Under the pieces are notes generated by a model. The model was not told the DNA's origin and did not search any database. It saw only the letters and a list, made by a program, of their open reading frames with translations. A program made the translations under genes and the position numbers. A DNA stretch of 64,000 bases from Sphingomonas sp. S-NIH.Pt15_0812 (GTDB lineage: Bacteria > Pseudomonadota > Alphaproteobacteria > Sphingomonadales > Sphingomonadaceae). Of this stretch, positions 21,491-30,418 are shown piece by piece. The stretch covers positions 186,001-250,000 of the forward strand of contig NZ_QLJH01000001.1 of assembly GCF_003951315.1 (NCBI RefSeq). The letters are read 5' to 3'. Numbering within the stretch: the first letter of the stretch is position 1; the number at the start of each line of letters is the position of its first letter.

Positions 21491-22201
21491 ATGATTAATG
21501 GATATATGAAATCAATCGCAATCGGCATGTTGATGCTGGCGCCTGCTACCGTTCATGCTACCACCTCCGTCGTCTATAACAATGTGCCGAACGGGCAGAG
21601 CGCATTTGACGCAACCGTTGCCGCTGCCGGTGGTGTGCTGGAGACGCAAATCCTTGGCGTGACGACCAGCTACACCGATTTCACCATCAGTAAGCCGGCA
21701 TTGAATACCTACCCCGAAATAACCGGACAGTTGACGGATATCGCGCCGGACGGGACGGTTCGTGGACCCGATGGTGATTCTCGCCCCAGCGGCATCAAAT
21801 TCACCTTTGCCGCGCCGATCAACGCCTTTGGGCTCAATGTCGGCGATTGGGGAACATGCTGTTATCCGTCGTCGCTCTATATCGCGTTCGACGGCGGTCC
21901 GGCGATCCTAGTCGGTATGGCCCTTTCCGACGAGGATGTACCGCGGACGAACGGCGCATATTCGATGTTCGTCGGCGCGCTGGATGATTCCAGCACCTTC
22001 ACCACGGCCGAGTTCTGGGGGGACGGCTTTGGTGAGGCACTCTACGCTGGCGGTACGATCCGTTATTCCGCGATCGACATCGGCGGCTTGCCGCCGACGG
22101 TGCCCGAACCCTCAACCTGGGCGATGATGACGTTGGGCCTGGGCGCTGTTGCCGCCATGGTCCGTCGGCGGCGTAACAGCGTCGCCACGGCGCTTGCCTG
22201 A
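21491..22201 (+). CDS. Exported PEPxxWA-CTERM sorting domain protein
   Basis: A 236-residue protein with a signal peptide (KSIAIGMLMLAPATVHA), a beta-rich middle (KFTFAAPINAFGLNVGDWGT, LYIAFDGGPAIL) and a C-terminal tripartite sorting signal: the motif VPEPSTWAMM, a hydrophobic helix (LGLGAVAAMV) and a basic tail RRRRNS. In bacteria with exosortase this tail is cut and the protein processed during export, usually for surface or exopolysaccharide-linked roles. The start at ATG 21491 has GGGA 6 bases upstream; ATG 21506 is an alternative that trims five residues from the signal peptide. The middle matches no enzyme I know, though its shape resembles carbohydrate-binding-like PEP-CTERM proteins. 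The gene sits alone, in less GC-rich DNA, possibly acquired or just less codon-optimised. Confidence 0.88.
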   Translation: MINGYMKSIAIGMLMLAPATVHATTSVVYNNVPNGQSAFDATVAAAGGVLETQILGVTTSYTDFTISKPALNTYPEITGQLTDIAPDGTVRGPDGDSRPSGIKFTFAAPINAFGLNVGDWGTCCYPSSLYIAFDGGPAILVGMALSDEDVPRTNGAYSMFVGALDDSSTFTTAEFWGDGFGEALYAGGTIRYSAIDIGGLPPTVPEPSTWAMMTLGLGAVAAMVRRRRNSVATALA

Positions 22202-22290
22202 CATCATCGAAGGCGGGAATGCGCGCAGGACCACGCTCGGCGCCCATTCCTGTCTGCGGCAAGCAGAACCTCAGTGTGACGGGACAGTCG

Positions 22291-24885
22291 TCACCCCTCC
22301 CGCGCCAGCGCCTTCAACCGGTACAGCGTGTCGAGCGCCTCGCGCGGGGTGAGCGCGTCGATGTCGAGCGCTTCCACCTCGGCGCGGATCGCGTCGCATT
22401 GCGCCTCCTCCACGGCCTGCGCGGCGGCGAACAGGGGCAGGTCGTCGAGGCCCGCCGCCAGCCCACCGGTCCTGGCGCGGCCCGCCTCCAGCTTGGCGAG
22501 CACCGCCTTGGCGCGGGCGACGGTCGCGGGCGGCATCCCCGCCAGCCGTGCGACCGCCAGGCCGTAGCTGCGGTCCGCCGGCCCGTCGGCCAGTTCGTGG
22601 AGCAGCACCAGCTCGCCCTTCCACTCGCGCGCGCGGACATGGTGGAGCGACAGCGCCGCGCACCGCTCCGCCAGCCGGGTCAGCTCGTGATAATGGGTGG
22701 CGAACAGGCAGCGGCAGCGATTGTCCTCATGGATCGCCTCCACCACCGCCCAGGCGATGGCGAGCCCGTCATAGGTGGAGGTGCCGCGCCCCACCTCGTC
22801 CAGGATCACGAAGCTGCGCGGGGTCGCCTGGGCCAGGATCGCGGCGGTCTCGACCATCTCGACCATGAAGGTGGAGCGACCGCGCGCCAGATTGTCCGAT
22901 GCGCCGACGCGGCTGAACAGCCGGTCGACCAGCCCCAGCGTCGCGGTGGTCGCGGGGACATAGCTGCCCGCCTGGGCCAGCACCGCGATCAGCGCGTTCT
23001 GGCGCAGGAAGGTCGACTTGCCGCCCATGTTGGGGCCGGTCACCAGCCACAGCCGCGACTGTTCGGACAAATGGCAGTCATTGGCGACGAACCGCTCCCC
23101 GGCCTTCGCGACCGCCGCCTCGACCACCGGATGGCGGCCGCCGGCGATGTCGAAACAGCTATGCTCGACCAGTTGCGGCCGCGCCCAGCCGCCCTCCACC
23201 GCGCGTTCGGCGAGCGCGGCGGCGACGTCGAGCCGGGCGAGCGCGTCGGCGGTGGCGGCGATCGCCTCGCGCTGGACCAGCGCGGTGGCGGTCAGCTCCT
23301 CCAGATGCGCGGCCTCGGCGGCGAGGGCGTGCGCGCCGGATTGCGCGACGCGGGCCGCGACCTCGTGCAGCGCGGGCGTGTTGAAGCGGACGACGCCCGC
23401 CAGCGTCTGGCGATGGGTGAAGCCGCTGTCGGGCTTCATCAGCGCATCCGCCGCCCGGGCCGGCACCTCGACATGATAGCCGAGGACATTGTTGTGGCGG
23501 ACCTTGAGCGCCGAGACGCCGGTCTGGGTCCGCATCTCCGCCTCCAGCGCGGCGATGGCGCGGCGGCCGCCGGCCCCGGCGTCGCGCAGCTCGTCGAGCG
23601 CCACGTCATAGCCGGCCGCGATATAGCCGCCGTCCGACGCGTCGATCGGGGGCGAGGGGACCAGCGCGCGCTTGAGCAGGTCGATCAGCGCACCATGCCC
23701 GCGCAGGCGCGGCGCGATCTCCGCCAGCAGCGCCGGGCCATCGGCCGGCATCCGCTCGCCGAGCAGCCAGGCGCCGTCCAGCCCGTCGCGCAACTGGCCC
23801 AGGTCGCGCGGCGAGCCACGCCCCGCCACCAGCCGGCCGAGCGCGCGCCCGATATCGGGCATGGCGCGCAGCGCGGCGCGCAGCCGCTCGCGCTGGCCGG
23901 CATCGTCGTGCAGCCAGCCGACCAGGTCGAGCCGCGCGTCGATCGCCGCCCGGTCCATCAGCGGCGCGCCGAGATCGGCAGCGAGCGCGCGCGCGCCGGC
24001 CCCGGTCACGGTGCGGTCGACCGCGTCGAGCAGCGAACCCTTGCGCTGCCCGGCGGCGGTGCAGGTCAGCTCCAGGCTCTCGCGCGTGGCGGCGTCGATC
24101 GCCATGGTCGCCGAGGCGCGGTGGACGACCGGCGGGCGCAGGAAGGGCAGGGCCCCCTTGGCGGTATGGTCGAGATAGGCGACCAGCCCGCCCGCCGCCG
24201 CCAGCTCCGCCCGGCCGAACTGGCCGAAGCCGTCGAGCGTCGCGACGCCGAACAATCGCTTCAGCCGCGCCTCGCCCGCGCCGCTGTCGAACTCGGCCCT
24301 GGGGCGGAGCGCGCCGGCGAGGTCCGCATGGGCGCTGTCCTCCGCCGCGACGACCTCGGCGGCCGCCAGGCGGGCCAGCTCGGCGGTGACGCTGCCGCCG
24401 TCGAGCGCCACGACCAGGAAGCGGCCGGTCGAGACATCGGCGGCGGCCAGCGCGACGCCGCCCGCCGCCTCGCCGATCGCGACGCACCAATTGTCCGACC
24501 GGGCGTCGAGCAGCGCCTCCTCGGTCAGCGTGCCGGCGGTGACGAAGCGGACGATGGCGCGGTTGACCAGCGCCTTGGACCCGCGCGCCTTGCGGGCGGC
24601 TTCCGGGCTTTCGGTCTGCTCGGCGATGGCGACGCGGTGGCCGGCCTTGATCAGGCGTTGCAGATAGGCGGTGGCGGCATGGACGGGCACGCCGCACATC
24701 GGCACCTTGTCGCCGTCATGCTCGCCGCGCGCGGTCAGCGCGATATCGAGGCAGGCGGCGGCGATCCGCGCATCATCGAAGAACAGCTCGAAGAAATCGC
24801 CCATGCGGTAGAAGAGCAGGCAATCGCCCGCCTCCGCCTTGAGCGTCAGATATTGCGCCATCATCGGCGTGGGGGCGGCGGTCAT
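22291..24885 (-). CDS. mutS: DNA mismatch repair protein MutS
   Basis: MutS recognises mismatches and small loops and recruits MutL. At 864 residues it has the usual length. The mismatch-binding domain shows the Phe-x-Glu type motif in RMGDFFELFFDDA near residue 30, next to MMAQYLTLKAEAGDCLLFY. The core and clamp domains follow (GFTHRQTLAGVVRFNTPALHEV), then the ATPase with Walker A GPNMGGKSTFLRQNALIAVL, the FSRVGASDNLARGRSTFMVEM signature, Walker B VILDEVGRGTSTYDGLAIAW and the conserved FATHYHEL. The ATG at 24885 (MTAAPTPMMAQYLTLKAE) fits the family. The gene is on the minus strand about 150 bases downstream of a small membrane-protein gene, so co-transcription is possible. Confidence 0.98.
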   Translation of the reverse strand: MTAAPTPMMAQYLTLKAEAGDCLLFYRMGDFFELFFDDARIAAACLDIALTARGEHDGDKVPMCGVPVHAATAYLQRLIKAGHRVAIAEQTESPEAARKARGSKALVNRAIVRFVTAGTLTEEALLDARSDNWCVAIGEAAGGVALAAADVSTGRFLVVALDGGSVTAELARLAAAEVVAAEDSAHADLAGALRPRAEFDSGAGEARLKRLFGVATLDGFGQFGRAELAAAGGLVAYLDHTAKGALPFLRPPVVHRASATMAIDAATRESLELTCTAAGQRKGSLLDAVDRTVTGAGARALAADLGAPLMDRAAIDARLDLVGWLHDDAGQRERLRAALRAMPDIGRALGRLVAGRGSPRDLGQLRDGLDGAWLLGERMPADGPALLAEIAPRLRGHGALIDLLKRALVPSPPIDASDGGYIAAGYDVALDELRDAGAGGRRAIAALEAEMRTQTGVSALKVRHNNVLGYHVEVPARAADALMKPDSGFTHRQTLAGVVRFNTPALHEVAARVAQSGAHALAAEAAHLEELTATALVQREAIAATADALARLDVAAALAERAVEGGWARPQLVEHSCFDIAGGRHPVVEAAVAKAGERFVANDCHLSEQSRLWLVTGPNMGGKSTFLRQNALIAVLAQAGSYVPATTATLGLVDRLFSRVGASDNLARGRSTFMVEMVETAAILAQATPRSFVILDEVGRGTSTYDGLAIAWAVVEAIHEDNRCRCLFATHYHELTRLAERCAALSLHHVRAREWKGELVLLHELADGPADRSYGLAVARLAGMPPATVARAKAVLAKLEAGRARTGGLAAGLDDLPLFAAAQAVEEAQCDAIRAEVEALDIDALTPREALDTLYRLKALAREG

Positions 24886-25034
24886 TCTCGTATCAATCGC
24901 GACGTGGCGGACCCGTCAGGGCTGGCGGGCACCGGGGGTGAAGGGACAGGCATCGCCGACCGCGTAGCGGAGGAAACCGGACAGCACCATCACCAGTTCG
25001 CATACCCGGCCGGACGCGACGCCCCGGGTTCCGT

Positions 25035-25211
25035 TCACCGCATGCGCCGCGCCTTCCACAGCGCGGCCGAACCCATGCCGCATAACGCGAGGGCGAGCGC
25101 GAAGCCGATGCCGGCCCCGAGCGCCGCACCGCCGCGACCATCGGCCAGGCCGCCAATCGTCAGGCCGATCAACGGGAAGACGGCAAGGGCGAGGCAACCG
25201 ACGGCGATCAT
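25035..25211 (-). CDS. Small two-span membrane protein
   Basis: A 58-residue protein with two hydrophobic helices: VGCLALAVFPLIGLTIGGLA and, after a short DGRGG turn, ALGAGIGFALALALCGMG, followed by a basic end WKARRMR. Glycine-rich helix faces suggest tight packing or oligomerisation. No family name can be given. The start ATG 25211 lacks a clear ribosome binding site. It lies between maeB (opposite strand) and mutS (same strand). A GTG-started frame of 40 codons (24916-25038) overlaps its stop by 4 bases and might be a second tiny gene, but its translation has no distinctive content. I infer a gene from the well-formed transmembrane pattern only. Confidence 0.5.
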   Translation of the reverse strand: MIAVGCLALAVFPLIGLTIGGLADGRGGAALGAGIGFALALALCGMGSAALWKARRMR

Positions 25212-25336
25212 GATGGAAAGGGAGATATGGCGGTAACCTCGCGTCGTCCACTATCCTTGGCCGATCCCCCGCGACGGGTTGAAAGCTGCTCCCGAAACCG
25301 CCAAAGCCATCGCAAAATACCCGGGAGCCTGATGCC

Positions 25337-27595
25337 ATGTCCGACGTCGTCAACGTACAATTTTCGGAACGCGAGGCGCTGCTGTTCCACTCCGAGGGAC
25401 GCCCCGGCAAGCTGGAGATCGTCGCCACCAAGCCGATGGCGACGCAACGCGACCTGGCGCTGGCCTATTCGCCCGGCGTCGCGGTGCCGGTGCAGGCGAT
25501 CGCCGACGATCCCGCCACCGCCTATGACTATACCGCCAAGGGCAATCTGGTCGCCGTCATCTCCAACGGCACCGCGATCCTGGGCATGGGCAATCTGGGC
25601 GCGCTCGCCTCCAAGCCGGTGATGGAGGGCAAGGCCGTCCTCTTCAAGCGCTTCGCCGACGTCGACTCGATCGATATCGAGCTGAAGACCGAGGATGTCG
25701 ACCGGATCATCGACGCGGTCGAGCTGATGGAGCCGAGCTTCGGCGGCATCAACCTGGAGGACATCAAGGCCCCGGAATGCTTCATCATCGAACAGACGCT
25801 GCGCGAGCGGATGAACATCCCCGTCTTCCATGACGACCAGCACGGCACCGCGATCATCTGCACCGCCGGCCTGATCAACGCGTGCCTGCTGACCAATCGC
25901 CGCATCGAGGACATCAAGGTGGTGGTGAACGGCGCGGGCGCGGCGGCGATCGCCTGCACCGAGCTGATGAAGGCGATGGGCGTGCGCCCGGACAATGTCG
26001 TGATGTGCGACCGGACCGGCGTGATCTACCAGGGGCGCGACGACGTGAACCAGTGGCAGTCGGCGCACGCCGCCCGCACCGAGGCGCGCACGCTGACCGA
26101 GGCGCTGGTCGGCGCGGACGTGTTCATCGGCCTGTCGGCGGCGGGGGCGCTGAAGCCGGAGATGGTGAAGGACATGGCGCCGTCGCCGATCATCTTCGCC
26201 ATGGCCAATCCCGAGCCGGAGATCCGCCCCGAACTGGCCAAGGCGGCGCGGCCCGACGCGATCATCGCCACCGGCCGGTCGGATTATCCGAACCAGGTCA
26301 ACAACGTGCTGTGCTTCCCCTTCATCTTCCGCGGCGCGCTCGACGTGCGGGCGAGCGCGATCAACGACGAGATGAAGATCGCCGCCGCCAACGCCATCGC
26401 CGAACTGGCGCGCGAGCGGGTGCCCGAGGAGGTCGCGATCGCCTATGGCGTCCGTCACAGCTTCGGCCCGGAATATATCATCCCCGCGCCGTTCGACCCG
26501 CGCCTGATGGAGCTGGTGCCCTCCGCGGTCGCCAAGGCGGCGATGGATTCGGGCGTCGCCAGCCGCCCGATCCTCGACATGGACCGCTATCGCCAGGCGC
26601 TGCGCGAGCGGCTGAACCCGACCACCTCGCTGCTGACGCTCGCCTATGAGGGCGCGCGCGCGCATCCGAAGCGCGTGCTGTTCGCCGAGGGCGAGGAGGA
26701 GGTGGTGCTGCGCGCCGCCATCTCGTTCAAGGAGGGCGGTTACGGCACGCCGGTGCTGGTCGGTCGCGACGACGTGCACGACCGCCTCCGCGCGCTGGGC
26801 GTGACCCGGCCCGAGGAATATGAGGTGCACAACAGCCGGCATTCGCCGCTGGTGCCCAAGATGGTGGACTTCCTGTACAAGCGCCTGCAACGCCGCGGTT
26901 TCCTGCACCGCGACGTGGAGCGGATGATCAATCAGGACCGCAACATCTTCGCTTCCGTCATGCTCCAGCTGGGCGAGGCGGATGCGATGATCACTGGCAT
27001 CACCCGCACCTGGGCGCATACGATGCGCGAGGTGAAGCGGGTGATCGATCCGGAGCCGGGCCGTACCCCGTTCGGCATCCACATCCTGGTCGGGCAGAGC
27101 CACACCGTCTTCATCGCCGACACCACGGTGAACGAGCGGCCGACCGCCGAGGAACTGGCCGACATCGCCGAGCAGACCGCGCAGGTCGCGCGCCGCATGG
27201 GCCATGAGCCGCGCGTCGCCTTCCTCAGCTACTCGACCTTCGGCAATCCGGAGGGGCATTATCTCGACAATATCCGCGCGGCGGTGGGCGTACTCGACGG
27301 GCGGCAGGTCGGCTTCGAATATGAAGGCGAAATGGCCCCGGACGCGGCGCTCAACCCGCGCCAGCTGGCCAATTATCCCTTCGCGCGCCTGTCCGCGCCG
27401 GCCAATGTCCTCATCATGCCGGGCCTGCAATCCGCGAACATCTCCGCCAAGCTGCTGCGCGAGCTGGGTGGGGACACGATGATCGGCCCGATGCTGATCG
27501 GCCTGGAAAAGCCGGTGCAGATCGCGCCCATGGCCTCCACCGCCGGGGAGCTGGTGACGCTGGCGGTGCTGGCGGCGGGAGGCGTTGCGCGCTGA
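25337..27595 (+). CDS. maeB: NADP-dependent malic enzyme with phosphotransacetylase-like domain
   Basis: MaeB oxidatively decarboxylates malate to pyruvate with NADP+ reduction, feeding gluconeogenesis and NADPH supply. The 752-residue protein has the two-part layout of this class. The N-terminal malic-enzyme part (to about residue 430) has LALAYSPGVAVPVQAIADDP, the metal/substrate region FKRFADVDSIDIEL, VFHDDQHGTAII and the nucleotide loop VVNGAGAAAIACTEL. The C-terminal part (KRVLFAEGEEEVVLRAA onward) resembles phosphate acetyltransferase and in characterised MaeB proteins is regulatory (acetyl-CoA) rather than catalytic. ATG 25337 gives MSDVVNVQFSEREALL. The cyclophilin gene follows two bases after the stop, suggesting a two-gene transcript. 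Confidence 0.96.
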   Translation: MSDVVNVQFSEREALLFHSEGRPGKLEIVATKPMATQRDLALAYSPGVAVPVQAIADDPATAYDYTAKGNLVAVISNGTAILGMGNLGALASKPVMEGKAVLFKRFADVDSIDIELKTEDVDRIIDAVELMEPSFGGINLEDIKAPECFIIEQTLRERMNIPVFHDDQHGTAIICTAGLINACLLTNRRIEDIKVVVNGAGAAAIACTELMKAMGVRPDNVVMCDRTGVIYQGRDDVNQWQSAHAARTEARTLTEALVGADVFIGLSAAGALKPEMVKDMAPSPIIFAMANPEPEIRPELAKAARPDAIIATGRSDYPNQVNNVLCFPFIFRGALDVRASAINDEMKIAAANAIAELARERVPEEVAIAYGVRHSFGPEYIIPAPFDPRLMELVPSAVAKAAMDSGVASRPILDMDRYRQALRERLNPTTSLLTLAYEGARAHPKRVLFAEGEEEVVLRAAISFKEGGYGTPVLVGRDDVHDRLRALGVTRPEEYEVHNSRHSPLVPKMVDFLYKRLQRRGFLHRDVERMINQDRNIFASVMLQLGEADAMITGITRTWAHTMREVKRVIDPEPGRTPFGIHILVGQSHTVFIADTTVNERPTAEELADIAEQTAQVARRMGHEPRVAFLSYSTFGNPEGHYLDNIRAAVGVLDGRQVGFEYEGEMAPDAALNPRQLANYPFARLSAPANVLIMPGLQSANISAKLLRELGGDTMIGPMLIGLEKPVQIAPMASTAGELVTLAVLAAGGVAR

Positions 27596-27596
27596 G

Positions 27597-28262
27597 ATGT
27601 GGAAATCCCCGTACCTGGTGGCGATCGCGTGCCTGATCGCCACCCCCGCCGGCGGGGCACGGCCGGCGGACCAGACCGGCCCCCGACCGGGGATAATCCG
27701 GGTGCGGCTGGAGACGAGCGCGGGGCCGATCCTGCTCGCGCTCGACGCGCGCCGTGCGCCCAAGACGGTCGAGAATTTCCTCGCCTATGTCGATGACGGG
27801 CGGTTCGACGGGACCAGCTTCTACCGCGCCGCGCGCAGCAAGGCCAATCCCCGGACCGGCTTCATCCAGGCGGGCATCCGCCAGGACGCGCGCCGCATCC
27901 TGCCGCCCTTTCCGCTGGAGACGACGAAGATGACCGGCATCCGGCATCTCGACGCGACCGTCTCGATGGCGCGGGCGGCGAATCCCGATTCGGCCGGCGG
28001 CAATTTCGTCATCACCATCGGCCCCGCGCCGCAAATGGACTGGCGGCCGGACTTTTCGGGCTATGCCGCCTTCGGCCATGCGGTAGCGGGGATGGACGTG
28101 GCGCGCCGCATCCTGGCGCTCCCCTCCGGCGGCGGCTTCGATGCGTTCAAGGGGCAGATGATCCTGAAGCCGGTGACGCTGATCCGCGCCGTCCGGCTCG
28201 ATGGCAAGCCCAGGCCGACCGGGCAGCCCAAGGTGTGGCTGCTGATGCAGGGGCGGAGATAG
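27597..28262 (+). CDS. Exported cyclophilin-type peptidyl-prolyl isomerase
   Basis: A 221-residue cyclophilin with an N-terminal signal peptide (WKSPYLVAIACLIATPAGG), predicted periplasmic. Cyclophilin landmarks are TSAGPILLALDARRAPKTVE, NFLAYVDDGRFDGTSFYRA, TGFIQAGIRQ and SMARAANPDSAGGNFVITIG, then FSGYAAFGHAVAGMDVARRI. The human CypA Arg55 region (FHR) is FYRA here, so the catalytic Arg position is present. A Pro-rich region at the N side differs from small cyclophilins. ATG 27597 starts two bases after the maeB stop; a TTG at 27585 would overlap maeB and prepend four residues. A REP-like hairpin at 28268 directly follows and may end the transcript. Confidence 0.88.
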   Translation: MWKSPYLVAIACLIATPAGGARPADQTGPRPGIIRVRLETSAGPILLALDARRAPKTVENFLAYVDDGRFDGTSFYRAARSKANPRTGFIQAGIRQDARRILPPFPLETTKMTGIRHLDATVSMARAANPDSAGGNFVITIGPAPQMDWRPDFSGYAAFGHAVAGMDVARRILALPSGGGFDAFKGQMILKPVTLIRAVRLDGKPRPTGQPKVWLLMQGRR

Positions 28263-28267
28263 GAAGC

Positions 28268-28293
28268 TGTTCCCCGGCCTTCGCCGGGCAACA
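28268..28293. repeat. REP-like half element / hairpin
   Basis: TGTT-C-CCCGGC-CTTC-GCCGGG-C-AACA is a hairpin with a single C:C mismatch. Its core matches the right end of the 106-base elements at 36180 and 43729 (CCCCGGCCTTCGCCGGG). It begins 5 bases after the cyclophilin stop and may serve as a terminator. Confidence 0.6.
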
Positions 28294-28325
28294 GTAGGGG
28301 TAACAGCGGGGCAACAGGGAACCCC

Positions 28326-29111
28326 TCAACCGTCGATGCTGGTCCCCAGTGCCGCATGGACCAGCCCGCCATCGACGGTGATCGTCTCCCCCACCACATA
28401 GTCGCCGGCGCGCGACGCCAGGTAGATGGCCGCTGCCGCCATATCCTCCGGCTCGCCGATCCGCCCGGCCGGGATCGCCTGCGCCACCGCGTCGCCATGG
28501 TCGCGCGCGGCGCGGTTCATCTCGCTGGCGAAGGCGCCGGGCGCGATCGAGGTGACGTTGATCCGGTCGCGCACCAGCCGCGCCGCCATCCGCTTGGTCA
28601 GGTAGATCAGCGCCGCCTTGGACGCATGATAGCTGTACGTCTCCCAGGGATTGAGCCGCTGTCCGTCGATCGAGCTGATGTTGATGACCTTGGCCGGCCG
28701 GTCGACGCCCGCCGCCGTCAACAGCGGATGCAGCGCCTGGGTGAGGAAGAAGGGCGATTTGACGTTGAGGTCCATCACCTTATCCCAGCCCTGTTCGGGA
28801 AACTCCTCGAACGCCACGCCCCAGGCGGCGCCGGCATTGTTGACCAGGATGTCGAGCCGCGTCTCGCGCTCCGCCAGCGCCGCCGCCAGCGCGCGGCACC
28901 CCTCCACGGTGGCGACGTCGACGGGCAGGGGGATGCAGTTCGGCCCCAGTTCCTCGGCGGTCGCCGCGCAGGCCGCCGCCTTGCGCGCGGCGATATAGAC
29001 CGTCGCGCCCTGTGCCAGGAATCCCTCGGCGATCATCCGGCCGATGCCCCGGCTGCCCCCCGTGACCAGGGCGATGCGGCCATCGAGGCGGAACAGGCTG
29101 CTGCAATCCAT
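28326..29111 (-). CDS. Short-chain dehydrogenase/reductase
   Basis: A 261-residue classical SDR. It has the nucleotide motif TGGSRGIG (residues about 18-25), NNAGAAWG, the catalytic Ser in INISSIDGQ, and Tyr/Lys in YSYHASKAALI (YxxxK), ending in GETITVDGGLVHAALG. The SSIDG and NAGAAWG variants resemble the group annotated as gluconate 5-dehydrogenase or 3-oxoacyl-reductase-like SDRs. The substrate is not identifiable. The start ATG 29111 was chosen because AGGAG lies 7 bases upstream; the longer frame upstream has no family resemblance. Single gene, minus strand, converging on the cyclophilin gene. Confidence 0.9.
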   Translation of the reverse strand: MDCSSLFRLDGRIALVTGGSRGIGRMIAEGFLAQGATVYIAARKAAACAATAEELGPNCIPLPVDVATVEGCRALAAALAERETRLDILVNNAGAAWGVAFEEFPEQGWDKVMDLNVKSPFFLTQALHPLLTAAGVDRPAKVINISSIDGQRLNPWETYSYHASKAALIYLTKRMAARLVRDRINVTSIAPGAFASEMNRAARDHGDAVAQAIPAGRIGEPEDMAAAAIYLASRAGDYVVGETITVDGGLVHAALGTSIDG

Positions 29112-29316
29112 CGGCGCTCTCCTATCGTTTCGGACAGGGTAGAAGCGTGCCGGGCGGCTGGGAAGACGGTGAAGAAGGACATGGGTCCTGACCCGACAGG
29201 GCATTGAACGGCGCGTTAACACGGTTCGTCGGATAAGGTTCCCGGGCCACTTTTCTTTTGTCCCCAAGGCCCGTAGCCGAACCTCACACCGATTGAGAGC
29301 CGGGGGGTTCCCGAAG

Positions 29317-29862
29317 ATGATCAAGGCGTTGGCAGCGCGTTTTGCGCTGGTGGTTTCGTGTGGCCTGATGATGGCCGCTCCTGCGGCGGCCCAGTTCTGG
29401 CAGTGCGCGCCCTATGCCCGCGAGATTTCGGGCATCGATATCCATGGCAATGCCAACACCTGGTGGTCGCAGGCCGAGGGCCATTATGCCCGTGGCCATG
29501 CCCCGCAGGTCGGCGCGGTGCTGGCGTTCGAGGCGACCCGCCGGATGCGCGTCGGCCATGTCGCCATGGTGTCGAAGGTGGTCAGCGACCGCGAGGTGCT
29601 GCTGACCCACGCCAACTGGTCGCGCCGCGGCGGGATTGAGACCGATGTCCGCGCGGTCGACGTGTCGCCGGCGGGCGACTGGAGCGAAGTGAAGGTCTGG
29701 TACGGGCCGCAGCGCGATCTCGGCACCTCCACCTACCCGGTCAAGGGCTTCATCTATGCCGGCCGGGCGCCCGAAGCCGCCGAGCCCGCCGCTCCGGTGC
29801 AATATGCCCATGGCTTCGATCGCGCGTCGGGCATCCTGACCTTCGCCGCCCCGACCCGCTGA
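29317..29862 (+). CDS. Exported CHAP-domain (amidase/endopeptidase-like) protein
   Basis: A 181-residue protein with a signal peptide (MIKALAARFALVVSCGLMMAAPAAAQ) directly followed by the CHAP opening FWQCAPYAREISGIDIHGNA, which carries the nucleophilic Cys, and then HAPQVGAVLAFEATRRMRVGHVAMV with the catalytic His. CHAP domains cut peptidoglycan cross-bridges or amide bonds; in sphingomonads proteins of this size are common as putative cell-wall hydrolases. There is no separate cell-wall binding domain. The tail (GIETDVRAVDV, WSEVKVWYGPQRDLGTSTY, FIYAGRAP) completes the fold. I start at ATG 29317 because the signal peptide begins there; a TTG at 29293 is the upstream alternative. Single gene, convergent with msrB. 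Confidence 0.85.
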   Translation: MIKALAARFALVVSCGLMMAAPAAAQFWQCAPYAREISGIDIHGNANTWWSQAEGHYARGHAPQVGAVLAFEATRRMRVGHVAMVSKVVSDREVLLTHANWSRRGGIETDVRAVDVSPAGDWSEVKVWYGPQRDLGTSTYPVKGFIYAGRAPEAAEPAAPVQYAHGFDRASGILTFAAPTR

Positions 29863-29883
29863 TCGTCCTCCCCGAACCGTGTT

Positions 29884-30378
29884 TCAGGCGGGGCGGAAGG
29901 TCATCGCCGCGCCGTTCATGCAATAGCGTTTGCCGGTCGGCTTCGGCCCGTCATCGAAGACATGACCCAGATGGCCGCCGCAGCGGTCGCAATGCACCTC
30001 CGTCCGCCGCATCAGCATCGACCGGTCGGTCGAGGTGCCGACGCTGTCCGGCAAGGGCGCCCAGAAGCTGGGCCAGCCCGTGCCGCTGTCGAACTTGGTG
30101 CGCGAACTGAACAGCGGTTGCGCGCAGCCCTTGCACAGGAACCGCCCGGCGCGATGCTCGGCGTTGAGCGGGCTGGAATAGGGGCGCTCGGTCCCCTCAT
30201 GCCGCAGCACGTCATAGGCGGCGGGGTCGAGCCGCTGCCGCCATTCGGCATCGCTGTGCCGGACCGGATAGGCGGTGGCCGCTTCCGCCCGGCTGCCGCG
30301 ACAGCCGATCAGCGCCAGTGCGGCACTGGTGACGCCGGCCAGGCCAAGAAAGCCCCGACGATCGGATGAATGTTCCAT
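29884..30378 (-). CDS. msrB: Exported peptide-methionine (R)-S-oxide reductase
   Basis: MsrB repairs the R form of methionine sulfoxide in proteins. The 164-residue product has zinc Cys pairs CKGC (82/85) and CDRC (130/133) and the catalytic Cys153 in KRYCMNGAAM, with substrate motifs FDSGTGWPSF and EVHCDRCGGHLGHVF. Unlike cytoplasmic MsrB it carries an N-terminal twin-arginine-like signal: SDRRGFLGLAGVTSAALAL followed by IGC, so it may be Tat-exported and possibly lipid-anchored at Cys26. A resolving Cys in the usual position is not obvious, so recycling may use an alternative Cys or a periplasmic thiol system. It is a single gene, upstream (on the same strand) of nothing obvious; the ABC exporter genes on the same strand lie on its 5' side. 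Confidence 0.93.
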   Translation of the reverse strand: MEHSSDRRGFLGLAGVTSAALALIGCRGSRAEAATAYPVRHSDAEWRQRLDPAAYDVLRHEGTERPYSSPLNAEHRAGRFLCKGCAQPLFSSRTKFDSGTGWPSFWAPLPDSVGTSTDRSMLMRRTEVHCDRCGGHLGHVFDDGPKPTGKRYCMNGAAMTFRPA

Positions 30379-30418
30379 CCTGCTGATATAAGATGGCTTC
30401 TCCGGCTTGCGAGGGGGG

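Noticed and set aside
21145..21528. 127-codon minus-strand frame before the PEPxxWA gene
   Set aside because: No motif, unusual composition, and it overlaps the signal-peptide end of a well-supported gene.
24916..25038. 40-codon GTG-started minus-strand frame after the 58-residue membrane protein gene
   Set aside because: A 4-base overlap is suggestive, but the translation has no distinctive feature. Left as a possibility only.
22219..25236. Plus-strand open frame of about 1000 codons over mutS
   Set aside because: Shadow of mutS; repetitive Gln/Arg/Gly content.
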